6,472 nt of DNA, from assembly GCA_947381875.1 (NCBI GenBank), contig CANCXY010000189.1:1-6472 (forward strand), read 5' to 3'. The translations under genes and the position numbers were made by a program. A model generated the notes under the pieces. That model did not search any database. It saw nothing but the letters and a program-made list of their open reading frames with translations, and was not told the origin of the DNA. Shown piece after piece: positions 1 through 5,827 of this stretch. This stretch comes from an uncultured Clostridia bacterium. Lineage in GTDB: Bacteria > Bacillota > Clostridia > Oscillospirales > Ruminococcaceae. Position 1 is the first letter of the stretch; each line of letters opens with the position of its first letter.

Positions 1-513
1 GCACCCCAGCGCTTCGGCGATGCACGCCACGCGCTGTCCGATGGCCCCATACCCTACAATGCCCCAGGTCTTGTCGTCCAGCTCACAGAACGGCTCATCA
101 AAATTGGTGAATTTTCCGTCCGCCGCGTATTGCCCGGATTTTACATACCGGTCGTAGTGAATCAGTTTCTGCGAGAGCGCCAGCGCCAGCGCGGCAGTGT
201 GCTGCGCCACCATCGCTGTGGAATAGCCCGCCACGTTCGTCACGCGGATGCCGTGCGCCCGGCAGTACGCGATGTCGCAGTTGTCGTACCCCGTCGCCAG
301 TACCCCGATGAACCGCAGGCGATCTGCCCCGCACAGCACCGCCTGCGTCATGGGCGCTTTGTTGACGATCACGGCCTCTGCCTCCCGGATGCGCTCCGCC
401 GCCTCCTCTGCCGTCGCGGTGGCGTCATAGCGCGTCACTTCGCCCAAAGCGGAAAACCCGGAAAGGTCCGCGCCGCGCCCTACGGTATCCGCGTCCAGTA
501 TCACGATCTTCAA
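1..513 (-). CDS. D-2-hydroxyacid dehydrogenase, N-terminal part (cut by window edge)
   Basis: The first 171 codons of an NAD(P)-dependent D-isomer-specific 2-hydroxyacid dehydrogenase; this family reversibly reduces 2-keto acids to D-2-hydroxy acids in the cytoplasm. The reading frame is open to base 1. The N-terminal part of the catalytic domain is present (MKIVILDAD at the start, then FIGVLATGYDNCD and VTNVAGYSTAMVAQHT). It is followed by the start of the Rossmann cofactor domain, KTWGIVGYGAIGQ, with G154-x-G156-x-x-G159. The stretch before it (FDEPFCELDDKTWGIVG) resembles glycerate dehydrogenase/hydroxypyruvate reductase members, but the substrate cannot be assigned. The catalytic Arg, Glu and His lie beyond the window; a full protein would be about 320 residues. 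The start is TTG at 513-511, because no ATG fits and a strong AGGAGGG lies at 528-522, eight bases upstream. It is transcribed away from the hemerythrin gene. Confidence 0.9.
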   Translation of the reverse strand, partial: MKIVILDADTVGRGADLSGFSALGEVTRYDATATAEEAAERIREAEAVIVNKAPMTQAVLCGADRLRFIGVLATGYDNCDIAYCRAHGIRVTNVAGYSTAMVAQHTAALALALSQKLIHYDRYVKSGQYAADGKFTNFDEPFCELDDKTWGIVGYGAIGQRVACIAEALGC

Positions 514-602
514 TGGTATATCCCTCCTGTATGTTCGTTTGTGTAGTTTCCCGCCTGTTAGGGGGAATATATGGAAATATCCCTGCGGCCACTTCCATTT
601 TC

Positions 603-611
603 AGTATACCA
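603..611 (-). promoter_or_regulatory. Extended -10 promoter for the 2-hydroxyacid dehydrogenase gene
   Basis: Read on the minus strand, TGGTATACT gives an extended -10 (TG, one base, then TATACT, five of six matches to consensus). I see no good -35 hexamer 16-18 bases upstream, which is common when a TGn extension is present. Transcription would begin near 596 and leave a leader of about 83 bases before the TTG start. Within that leader, around 560-583, an imperfect inverted repeat (GGGAATAT...ATATCCC with one bulged A) could be an operator or an RNA hairpin. Confidence 0.5.
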
Positions 612-626
612 TAAACCCTGGTTCCG

Positions 627-650
627 CGGGCGGCTCCGCCGTTTTTTTTT
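627..650 (+). terminator. Terminator-like hairpin with nine-T tract in a divergent region
   Basis: On the plus strand GGCGG (629-633) pairs with CCGCC (636-640), with a possible C627-G641 closing pair across a bulge, and is followed directly by nine T (642-650). This has the form of an intrinsic terminator, but the stem is short and the loop tight. It lies upstream of both divergent genes, so no annotated gene ends here. It could only stop plus-strand (antisense) transcription coming from within or beside the dehydrogenase gene, or it could be a chance GC box next to a T run. Confidence 0.3.
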
Positions 651-713
651 CGCTATGAGGTAAAATTTGTAAATTCCCACAAGGATTTTGTTCCAAAAAT
701 GGTGAATTTTCAG

Positions 714-742
714 TTGTTTTACTTGCGAGGATGGAGTATAAT
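714..742 (+). promoter_or_regulatory. Sigma-A-type promoter for the hemerythrin/receiver gene
   Basis: A perfect -10 box TATAAT (737-742) lies 17 bases downstream of TTGTTT (714-719), which matches the first three bases of the TTGACA consensus. The DNA upstream (655-712) is AT-rich, as an UP element would be, and holds a loose inverted repeat (TTTTG TTC CAAAA, around 686-698) that might be an operator. Transcription would start near 749, giving a leader of about 49 bases. Confidence 0.7.
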
Positions 743-781
743 TAAAAAAGAATAAGTGAGAAAGCCGCACCCCGGCGCGGC

Positions 782-790
782 GGAGGAGGA
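782..790 (+). promoter_or_regulatory. Ribosome binding site fixing the start of the hemerythrin gene
   Basis: GGAGGAGGA lies seven bases before ATG 798 and decides the start: an in-frame GTG at 756 is upstream of this site and has no site of its own. A small hairpin in the leader, GCCGC (764-768) with GCGGC (777-781), ends directly against the site and might affect its accessibility. Confidence 0.8.
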
Positions 791-797
791 TAAAGCA

Positions 798-2168
798 ATG
801 GCAGGTAAATTTGAATGGCGGGAAGAATATTGCCTGGGTGTAAAGGAGATCGACAGGGAGCATCAGCAGCTTTTCCGCATCGTGAATAAGCTGTTTGAAT
901 ATCGCGAGCAGGAAAAGGACAGGCAGTGGACCTGTCGGGAAGGGATAAAATATTTTAAGACGCATGTTCTCAAGCACTTTGGGGAAGAAGAAGCCTATAT
1001 GGTCTCCATCGGGTACAAAGGGCTGGAGCAGCACAGGCGTGTACATCAGAATTTTCGTGAAAACATATTGCCCGCGCTGGAGCAGGAACTGGAAGCCGAG
1101 GAGTATTCCCCGGACGCTGTCGACCACTTCTTAGGCGTATGCGCGGGCTGGATGGTGGGCCATACGATCTCCGAGGATCAAGCGATCGCGGGCAGGGGGG
1201 CGCGCCGCTGGGACAGCCTTTTGCCGGAGGAGGAGATCAAAGCGCTGAAAAAGGTCGTCACCCGGATGCAGTTCGATATGTTCCATTTAGAGGCCAAGAT
1301 CATCAGCGATATGTACAGCGGCGAAAAATTCGGGCGCGGCGTATACTACCACCTGATATACGGCAGGAAAAAGGACGATAAAAAATACGAGGTACTCCTG
1401 GCGTTTGAGGAAACGCTGCTGATCAATACCGTCGGCAAGATCTTAGGCATTGAGACTACCTACCTGGATTCGATGCTGGTACATGCGTCCCGCTATACCG
1501 CGCAGCAGTTTGTGGGCCGCGTGATGAAGACTTTCCCCTCATTGGACGGATATGAATTAAAGGAAGACAGCCTGCTTACATATGAAGAATTCCAGCAGGT
1601 GTTCCAGAAAACGGCCCCGCAGGTCAGCATGCTGTTTGATACAGGCGCGGGCTATTTTTCCTACTGCACCATTGCGCCGCACCTGCTGGAAGTAGGCGTG
1701 GGCAAGCCGCTCCTGCGCGAAAGCGCCGCCTCGCAGGTGGAGGAATACCTGAAAGAGCGCGAAGAGAGCCTCCAGCGGGAGGCGGCGAAGCCGAAGCTGC
1801 TGCTGGTGGATGATTCCCTGACGATTCGCCAGAGTTTGAGCCAGATGATGGCGGAGGACTACGAGGTATTGCAAGCGGGGTCGGGCGTGGCCGCCATCCG
1901 CGCCATCACGCTCGACAAGCCGGACCTTGTGCTGCTCGACTATGAGATGCCCGTCTGCGACGGCCGCCAAACGCTGGAAATGATGCGTTCGGAAAAGGCG
2001 TTCGCGGATGTGCCTGTTATCTTCCTCACCAGCCGCGGCGACCCGGAGAGCGTGCGGAGCGTCATGGCGCTGAAACCGGCGGGATATCTGCTGAAAAAGT
2101 TTTCCCCGGAGAAGATCAAGGAAAAGATCGACGCTTTCTTCCAGCAGCAGGCAGTCGGGAAAAAATAA
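798..2168 (+). CDS. Bacteriohemerythrin / CheX-like / response-regulator receiver fusion protein
   Basis: A 456-residue soluble protein with no signal peptide or membrane segment. Residues 1-133 are a bacteriohemerythrin, an O2-binding di-iron four-helix bundle, and all seven usual iron ligands are present at normal spacing: H22 (IDREHQ), H60 and E64 (HFGEE), H79 and H83 (HRRVH), H122 and D127 (HTISED). Residues about 155-302 resemble the CheC/CheX chemotaxis phosphatase fold, with the sequence LLAFEETLLINTVGKILG followed by a helix near 229-245; this is a weaker call made by eye. A Glu-rich linker (about 313-330) leads to a CheY-like receiver (331-456) with acidic pair D338/D339, phospho-acceptor D381 in LLDYEMP, T411 and K433. 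The usual Pro after that Lys is replaced by K434. There is no DNA-binding or GGDEF output. It appears to be monocistronic. A cytoplasmic oxygen/redox sensor feeding phosphosignalling is inferred. Confidence 0.92.
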   Translation: MAGKFEWREEYCLGVKEIDREHQQLFRIVNKLFEYREQEKDRQWTCREGIKYFKTHVLKHFGEEEAYMVSIGYKGLEQHRRVHQNFRENILPALEQELEAEEYSPDAVDHFLGVCAGWMVGHTISEDQAIAGRGARRWDSLLPEEEIKALKKVVTRMQFDMFHLEAKIISDMYSGEKFGRGVYYHLIYGRKKDDKKYEVLLAFEETLLINTVGKILGIETTYLDSMLVHASRYTAQQFVGRVMKTFPSLDGYELKEDSLLTYEEFQQVFQKTAPQVSMLFDTGAGYFSYCTIAPHLLEVGVGKPLLRESAASQVEEYLKEREESLQREAAKPKLLLVDDSLTIRQSLSQMMAEDYEVLQAGSGVAAIRAITLDKPDLVLLDYEMPVCDGRQTLEMMRSEKAFADVPVIFLTSRGDPESVRSVMALKPAGYLLKKFSPEKIKEKIDAFFQQQAVGKK

Positions 2169-2174
2169 AGGACG

Positions 2175-2245
2175 GACCCTCCGCCAAGATGGGTTTCCAA
2201 AGGGGGCTTGCCCCCTTTGGCGGAGTCCAGAGGCGGAGCCTCTGG
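2175..2245. repeat. GC-rich modular hairpin repeat (copy 1)
   Basis: This lies just after the hemerythrin stop codon. It contains two clear palindromes: CCAAAGGGGG / CCCCCTTTGG (2197-2220, four-base loop) and CCAGAGGC / GCCTCTGG (2227-2245, three-base loop), joined by CGGAGT. A third part (2175-2196, with CGGA/TCCG) precedes them. On the minus strand the order is CCAGAGGC hairpin, ACTCCG, CCAAAGGG hairpin, GGAAACCC. The same modules recur on the plus strand at the right end of the window (6399-6472), so this is a dispersed palindromic repeat and not simply a private terminator. Transcribed, it would form stable stem-loops that could protect the mRNA 3' end. Confidence 0.8.
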
Positions 2246-2266
2246 GAACTGTGCGCCAAAAGCAGC

Positions 2267-2292
2267 GGGGCTGCCGCATATGCGGCAGCCCC
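2267..2292. terminator. Perfect 26-base palindrome between convergent genes, likely bidirectional terminator
   Basis: GGGGCTGCCGCAT is followed at once by its exact reverse complement, giving a hairpin of up to about 11 pairs. It sits between the hemerythrin stop (2168) and the DUF1667 stop codon (2300-2298, read on the minus strand), five bases from the latter. On the plus strand ATATTTTAT follows; on the minus strand GCTGCTTTTGG follows. Both T tracts are modest, but the placement at the meeting point of two convergent transcripts supports termination in both directions. Confidence 0.7.
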
Positions 2293-2297
2293 ATATT

Positions 2298-2648
2298 TTA
2301 TACCCTTTCCAGCGTGCGCGTCGCCACCACGTCGACGCCCGTGCCGCACACATCGGCCAGCACTACATCGCCGCATGTGACCGGGGCCTGCAAACACACC
2401 CCGTCCAGCGCCGCCATCACCTGGAACATCGACTCTTTCGGCACGCTGCCCCTCGTCTTGACCGGGCACCGCTCAATGGGTGCGCCCGATACCCGCACGG
2501 TGCTTGTCACCACGCGGACAGGGTGCGTCAGTTCGTTCCTGCCGTAGTCCGCGCCGCGCGGGCAGCTATTGCCTGTGACGGCCAGTGTCCCTTCATCCAC
2601 CTGCAAATGGCAGCCCTTCGGGCAGGTGATACAGATGATCTCCGCCAT
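2298..2648 (-). CDS. DUF1667 small cysteine-rich protein, third gene of the redox operon
   Basis: A 116-residue protein recognised as DUF1667, a family of unknown biochemistry that I know as a companion of GlpA-like and NAD(P)/FAD oxidoreductases in Firmicutes and Thermotogae. Residues 6-13 give C6-x2-C9-P-K-G-C13, followed by C29 in NSCPRG. These four cysteines could bind an iron-sulfur cluster or zinc, which is inference. More cysteines are at C61 (CPVKT), C85, C92 and C101. The motifs HPVR and CPVKTRGSVPK are typical of the family. There is no membrane segment, so it is probably a soluble small subunit or electron-transfer partner. The ATG lies six bases after the upstream stop; GAGGAGG in the last codons of that gene and GGAAGG directly before the ATG suggest translational coupling. 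The gene ends beside the 2267-2292 palindrome, so it closes the operon. Confidence 0.88.
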   Translation of the reverse strand: MAEIICITCPKGCHLQVDEGTLAVTGNSCPRGADYGRNELTHPVRVVTSTVRVSGAPIERCPVKTRGSVPKESMFQVMAALDGVCLQAPVTCGDVVLADVCGTGVDVVATRTLERV

Positions 2649-2654
2649 CCTTCC

Positions 2655-3917
2655 TTACGCCTCCTCTACGCTGACAGTGATTGCGCCCTCGGCCTTCTCC
2701 AACAGCACCTTTGGCAGGGCGACGCGCTCCATTTCCCCCGGCGCGAGCCGTTCGCGCTTGAACGACGCGACCTGCGCGCCGCCCGCGTCCGTCACGCGCA
2801 CGGTGGACGGGCCGCATACGCGGTTGACGCGGAAGAACACCTCCACGGCCTTTTCCACGTTCGCAAGCCGGATCTTCCCCGGCACCGTGTAGCTGACCGC
2901 CTCCCCGTTCTTTACCTCGACCGTCCGGCCCTCCGCCGCCGGCCCGCCCAGGGCGTACTTCGCCGCCGCCGCGCCCGCGCGCTGGCTTTCGCCTGTCACA
3001 AAATCCACCAAATCGTGTACATGCACCACGTTGCCCGCGGCAAAAATGCCCGGCACGCTCGTTTCCATATTTTCATATGCCATCGGCCCGGAATGGCGGC
3101 GGTCCATCTCCACGCCCGCGCCCCTGGAAAGCTCGTTTTCCGGGATCAGCCCCACGCTGAGCAGCAGCGTGTCACAGTCAAAGTGCATGTCCGTGCCGGG
3201 GATGGGCGCGCGGTTCCCATCCACCTCCTGCACCACGACTCCTGTCAGGCGGCTTTCGCCCTCGATCTGCGTCACCGTATGCGAGAGGTACAGCGGAATG
3301 TCGAAATCGCGCAGGCACTGTACGATATTGCGCGTCAGGCCGCCCGAATACGGCATCACTTCCACGCACGCAAGCACCTTCGCGCCCTCTAACGTCATGC
3401 GCCGTGCCATAATCAGCCCAATGTCCCCCGAACCGAGGATCACAACGCGCCTGCCGACCATATACCCTTCTATATTCAGGTAGCGCTGCGCCGCGCCCGC
3501 CGTGAATACGCCCGACGGGCGCCGCCCTGGGATGGAGATTGCTCCGCGCGTGCGCTCGCGGCAGCCCATACACAGCACGATGGCCTTTGCATCCAGTTCA
3601 AAATACCCGTCCTTCGTGTTGACGGCGCACACCCGTTTCTCCGGCGTGACAGCCAGCACCATCGTGTCCGTCTTGACAGCAATACCCTGTTCGCGCACGC
3701 GGGCGATGAACCGCCCCGCGTATTCCGGCCCTGTCAGTTCTTCCTTAAAATAGTGCAGGCCGAAGCCGTTATGGATGCACTGGTTGAGGATGCCGCCCAA
3801 TACGGCGTCGCGTTCTAAGATCAGCACGCTTGCGCCGCCCTGCGCGGCGGCCTCGGCGGCGGCCAGCCCCGCAGGCCCCCCGCCGATCACGATCACATCA
3901 TAGCTTTCCCGCGTCAT
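2655..3917 (-). CDS. NAD(P)/FAD-dependent oxidoreductase, second gene of the redox operon
   Basis: A 420-residue two-dinucleotide-binding flavoprotein of the pyridine-nucleotide-disulfide oxidoreductase fold. An N-terminal FAD site IGGGPAGLAAAEAA (G12-x-G14-x-x-G17) is followed by ERDAVLGGILNQCIHNGFG. A second Rossmann site, VVILGSGDIGLIMARR (G162-x-G164-x-x-G167), is expected to bind NAD(P). The family motifs MGCRERTRG (117-125), PGRRPSGVFTAGAAQ (130-144) and PGIFAAGNVVHVHDLVDFV (about 288-306) are present. There is no CxxC redox-active disulfide of the thioredoxin-reductase type; C47 and C119 are candidate functional cysteines. The last 80 residues or so form a separate beta-rich tail. The start codon overlaps the upstream stop (ATGA), so the two are translationally coupled. 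It probably passes electrons between the GlpA-like dehydrogenase and NAD(P) or another acceptor; this role is inferred, and annotation as GlpB would be an overcall. Confidence 0.9.
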   Translation of the reverse strand: MTRESYDVIVIGGGPAGLAAAEAAAQGGASVLILERDAVLGGILNQCIHNGFGLHYFKEELTGPEYAGRFIARVREQGIAVKTDTMVLAVTPEKRVCAVNTKDGYFELDAKAIVLCMGCRERTRGAISIPGRRPSGVFTAGAAQRYLNIEGYMVGRRVVILGSGDIGLIMARRMTLEGAKVLACVEVMPYSGGLTRNIVQCLRDFDIPLYLSHTVTQIEGESRLTGVVVQEVDGNRAPIPGTDMHFDCDTLLLSVGLIPENELSRGAGVEMDRRHSGPMAYENMETSVPGIFAAGNVVHVHDLVDFVTGESQRAGAAAAKYALGGPAAEGRTVEVKNGEAVSYTVPGKIRLANVEKAVEVFFRVNRVCGPSTVRVTDAGGAQVASFKRERLAPGEMERVALPKVLLEKAEGAITVSVEEA

Positions 3918-5350
3918 GCCTCGCCGCCCCCTTCCTTTGTCCTGCCTGTGATGATATAGCTGCCCGCGCGGTCCTTCAGCACGTCCTCTAAAGGGATCCC
4001 CAGTTCCCGCGCGATAATCTCATGCACGCGCGGCCCGCAGAAACCGCCCTGGCACCGCCCCATGCCCGCCGTGCAGCGCCGTTTCACGCCGTCGATGGTA
4101 TGCGGGGGGATGGGCCGGTGCAGTGCGTCGACAATCTCGCCCTCCGTCACCGTCTCGCAGCGGCAGATCACGCGCCCATACAGCGGGTTTTCCCGCACGG
4201 CCTCTGCCTTTTCCGCCGCGCTCATGCGGTTGAACCGCTTTTTCGTGCGCGAGCATACAAACTGTTCCTTCTTTTCAAACGCGATGCCCGCTTCCGCCAG
4301 CAGCCGCGCGGCCTCCTCGGCGATGGCCGGGGCGCTGGAGAGGCCGGGGCTTTTGATGCCGCCCAACGTGATAAAGCCGGGGGCCGTGGCCTCAATGATG
4401 AAATCGTCGCGGTCGGAATTGGCGCGCACGCCCGCGAAGTTGCGGATATTCTCCCGGAACGCGATGCCCGGCACGCTCCGCGCGGCCTTTTCGCGCACGA
4501 ACGCCAGCGCGTCCGCCGTGGCCGAAGCGTCCCCGCGCGCGGCAGGTTCGGCGTTCGGCCCCGCCAGCAGGTTGCCGTGGACCGTGGGCGCGACAAGGAC
4601 GCCCTTGCCGTCCTTATTCGGGCATTGGAAGATTACATGGCGCACGCGTGACCCCTCGCTCTTATCTAAAAGGTAGTATGCGCCCCGGTTCGGCAGGGTG
4701 GTGAAGCCCGCGGGACCCGCAAAGCCCGCCACGGTGTCCGCGTCCACGCCCGCCGCGTTCACCACGGCCCGCGCCTCGATATCGCCCTTTGTGGTGTGCA
4801 GCCGCCAGCCGCCCTCGATCGGTTCTGCGCCCGTGACGGCGGTATCGAGGTGCAGCGCCACGCCGTTTTCCACCGCCGCTTCCGCCAGCGCGAGGGCGAG
4901 GTCCCACGGCTCTACAATGGCCGCGCTTGGCGCGTAGAGCGCGCCCGTGACTTCGGCGGAGAGGTTCGGCTCCATCGCGAGCGTCTCCTCTTTTGTCAGC
5001 ATACGCACGCCCGGCACGCCGTTTGCCAGGCCGTTTTCGTACAGATGCCGCACCGTCGCAAGCTCATCTTCCGAAAAGGCCAGCACAAGGCTGCCAGTCT
5101 GCTCATATTTCACATCGAACGCGGCGCACTGTTCTTTTGTCAATGCGCTGCCGCGCACGTTCAGGCGCGCCATCTGCGTGCCCGGCTCCGGGTCGTACCC
5201 GGCGTGGACAATGGCGCTGTTCGCGCGCGTGGTGCCCATCGAGACATCATTTTCCCGTTCGAGTACCGCCGCGCGCAGCTTGTGCTGCGACAGCAGGAAA
5301 GCGACGTTCGCCCCCACGATGCCGCAGCCGATGACGGCTACATCCAGCAT
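3914..5350 (-). CDS. GlpA-like FAD-dependent dehydrogenase with C-terminal BFD-like [2Fe-2S] domain
   Basis: A 478-residue protein of the DAO/glycerol-3-phosphate dehydrogenase superfamily. The FAD site is VAVIGCGIVGANVAFLL (G8-x-G10-x-x-G13) with E31 ending the second strand (VLERE), followed by SMGTTRANSAIVHAGYDPEPG, typical of GlpA and related enzymes. The C-terminus has a BFD-like domain with C396-x-C398, 34 residues, then C433-x4-C438, the expected pattern for a [2Fe-2S] cluster, plus an extra C426. It is shorter than E. coli-type GlpA but matches clostridial members. The likely reaction is sn-glycerol-3-phosphate to dihydroxyacetone phosphate; other 2-hydroxy acids are possible, and no glycerol kinase or facilitator gene is in view. 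The start is ATG 5350, set by GGAGGG seven bases upstream; in-frame ATGs at 5422 and 5365 lack a usable site. It is the first gene of the operon. Confidence 0.9.
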   Translation of the reverse strand: MLDVAVIGCGIVGANVAFLLSQHKLRAAVLERENDVSMGTTRANSAIVHAGYDPEPGTQMARLNVRGSALTKEQCAAFDVKYEQTGSLVLAFSEDELATVRHLYENGLANGVPGVRMLTKEETLAMEPNLSAEVTGALYAPSAAIVEPWDLALALAEAAVENGVALHLDTAVTGAEPIEGGWRLHTTKGDIEARAVVNAAGVDADTVAGFAGPAGFTTLPNRGAYYLLDKSEGSRVRHVIFQCPNKDGKGVLVAPTVHGNLLAGPNAEPAARGDASATADALAFVREKAARSVPGIAFRENIRNFAGVRANSDRDDFIIEATAPGFITLGGIKSPGLSSAPAIAEEAARLLAEAGIAFEKKEQFVCSRTKKRFNRMSAAEKAEAVRENPLYGRVICRCETVTEGEIVDALHRPIPPHTIDGVKRRCTAGMGRCQGGFCGPRVHEIIARELGIPLEDVLKDRAGSYIITGRTKEGGGEA

Positions 5351-5357
5351 GCTTTTT

Positions 5358-5363
5358 CCCTCC
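5358..5363 (-). promoter_or_regulatory. Ribosome binding site deciding the GlpA-like start
   Basis: GGAGGG on the minus strand lies seven bases before ATG 5350. It favours this start over the two upstream in-frame ATGs, and the protein then begins directly at the FAD-binding beta strand (MLDVAVIG), as is usual for the family. Confidence 0.75.
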
Positions 5364-5430
5364 ATGTTCCTGATGGTGCGGGAGCGCCCTGTTCCATGCG
5401 ATCCCTGTTTTTCCACTCCCATCTTTCCCC

Positions 5431-5458
5431 ATTATAGCACATTCTGTACAAAAGTCAT
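5431..5458 (-). promoter_or_regulatory. Sigma-A promoter with extended -10 for the three-gene redox operon
   Basis: On the minus strand a perfect TATAAT (5436-5431), preceded by TGC (extended -10), lies 16 bases downstream of ATGACT (5458-5453), which keeps the core TGAC of the -35 consensus. Transcription should begin near 5424, leaving a leader of about 74 bases. The AT-rich tract just upstream (5461-5488, runs of A and T) could act as an UP element. No convincing repressor operator or riboswitch is visible in the leader. Confidence 0.75.
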
Positions 5459-5664
5459 CCAAAAAACGCGAAAATTCCATCTTTTTTTGCGTGAACTCTC
5501 CCGGTAAGCCCGTCCTTTGTGGTAAAGTGTTCTTATCGGGGACCTCTGATTGATGGTTCCCTCCCTGTCTTTGGCGGGGAGGGGACCCCGGTAACTTTGG
5601 GAAAACCGGATACGTCAGTGCGTCCATAGGGATGGCATGGAGGCCAGATTGAGGTGGGGCGGCG
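5459..5664. other. Intergenic region upstream of the recombinase with an imperfect hairpin
   Basis: No gene is visible here. The main structure is GGTTCCCTCCC (5555-5565) pairing with GGGAGGGGACC (5577-5587): eleven pairs with one G-T wobble and an eleven-base loop. A smaller CCGGT...ACCGG pair lies just downstream, within 5588-5612. I find no convincing sigma-A promoter on the plus strand for the recombinase; the best TTG-type hexamers lack a -10 partner at 16-18 bases. Serine recombinases often act at sites beside their own gene, so a crossover or res-like site could lie here, but no clear pair of recombinase half-sites was identified. Confidence 0.4.
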
Positions 5665-5827
5665 ATGATATATGGATATATCCGGGTATCTTCCCGGGAC
5701 CAGAATGTGGAACGGCAGATAGCCGCGATGGAAAAAGCGGGTGTGCCGGACGAAAACCTGTACATAGACAAGCAGTCTGGGAAAAATTTCCATCGCACCC
5801 AGTACGGCCATATGCTGAAGAACATGC

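Noticed and set aside
756..797. GTG start at 756, adding 14 residues to the hemerythrin protein
   Set aside because: The GGAGGAGGA site at 782-790 would lie inside the coding sequence, the extension is unlike hemerythrins, and GTG 756 is only about 14 bases after the -10 box with no binding site.
558..1127. Minus-strand open frame (189 codons) opposite the start of the hemerythrin gene
   Set aside because: It overlaps the strongly supported hemerythrin domain and its promoter, has no ribosome binding site or recognisable domain, and ignores the gene structure around it.
2197..2245. Hairpins after the hemerythrin stop read as a simple terminator of that gene
   Set aside because: Neither hairpin is followed by a T tract, and the same modules recur at 6399-6472, so a dispersed repeat explains them better; the palindrome at 2267-2292 is the better terminator.
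2208..3392. Long plus-strand open frame (394 codons) opposite the DUF1667 and oxidoreductase genes
   Set aside because: It is antisense to two well-recognised genes, its translation is rich in Arg, His and Ala with no family motif, and such frames arise from the codon bias of GC-rich genes.
3976..4256. Plus- and minus-strand overlapping open frames inside the GlpA-like C-terminal region
   Set aside because: All are shadows of the cysteine-rich BFD-like coding region, with no binding sites or motifs of their own.
5351..5422. In-frame ATG at 5422 or 5365 as the start of the GlpA-like protein
   Set aside because: ATG 5422 falls within a couple of bases of the predicted transcription start, ATG 5365 has poor spacing to any ribosome site, and the extra residues precede the FAD-binding strand without family support.
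5424..5664. A riboswitch or T-box in the leaders around the operon promoter and the recombinase
   Set aside because: No conserved riboswitch or T-box core sequence was recognised, and the only hairpins are simple stems without terminator T runs.
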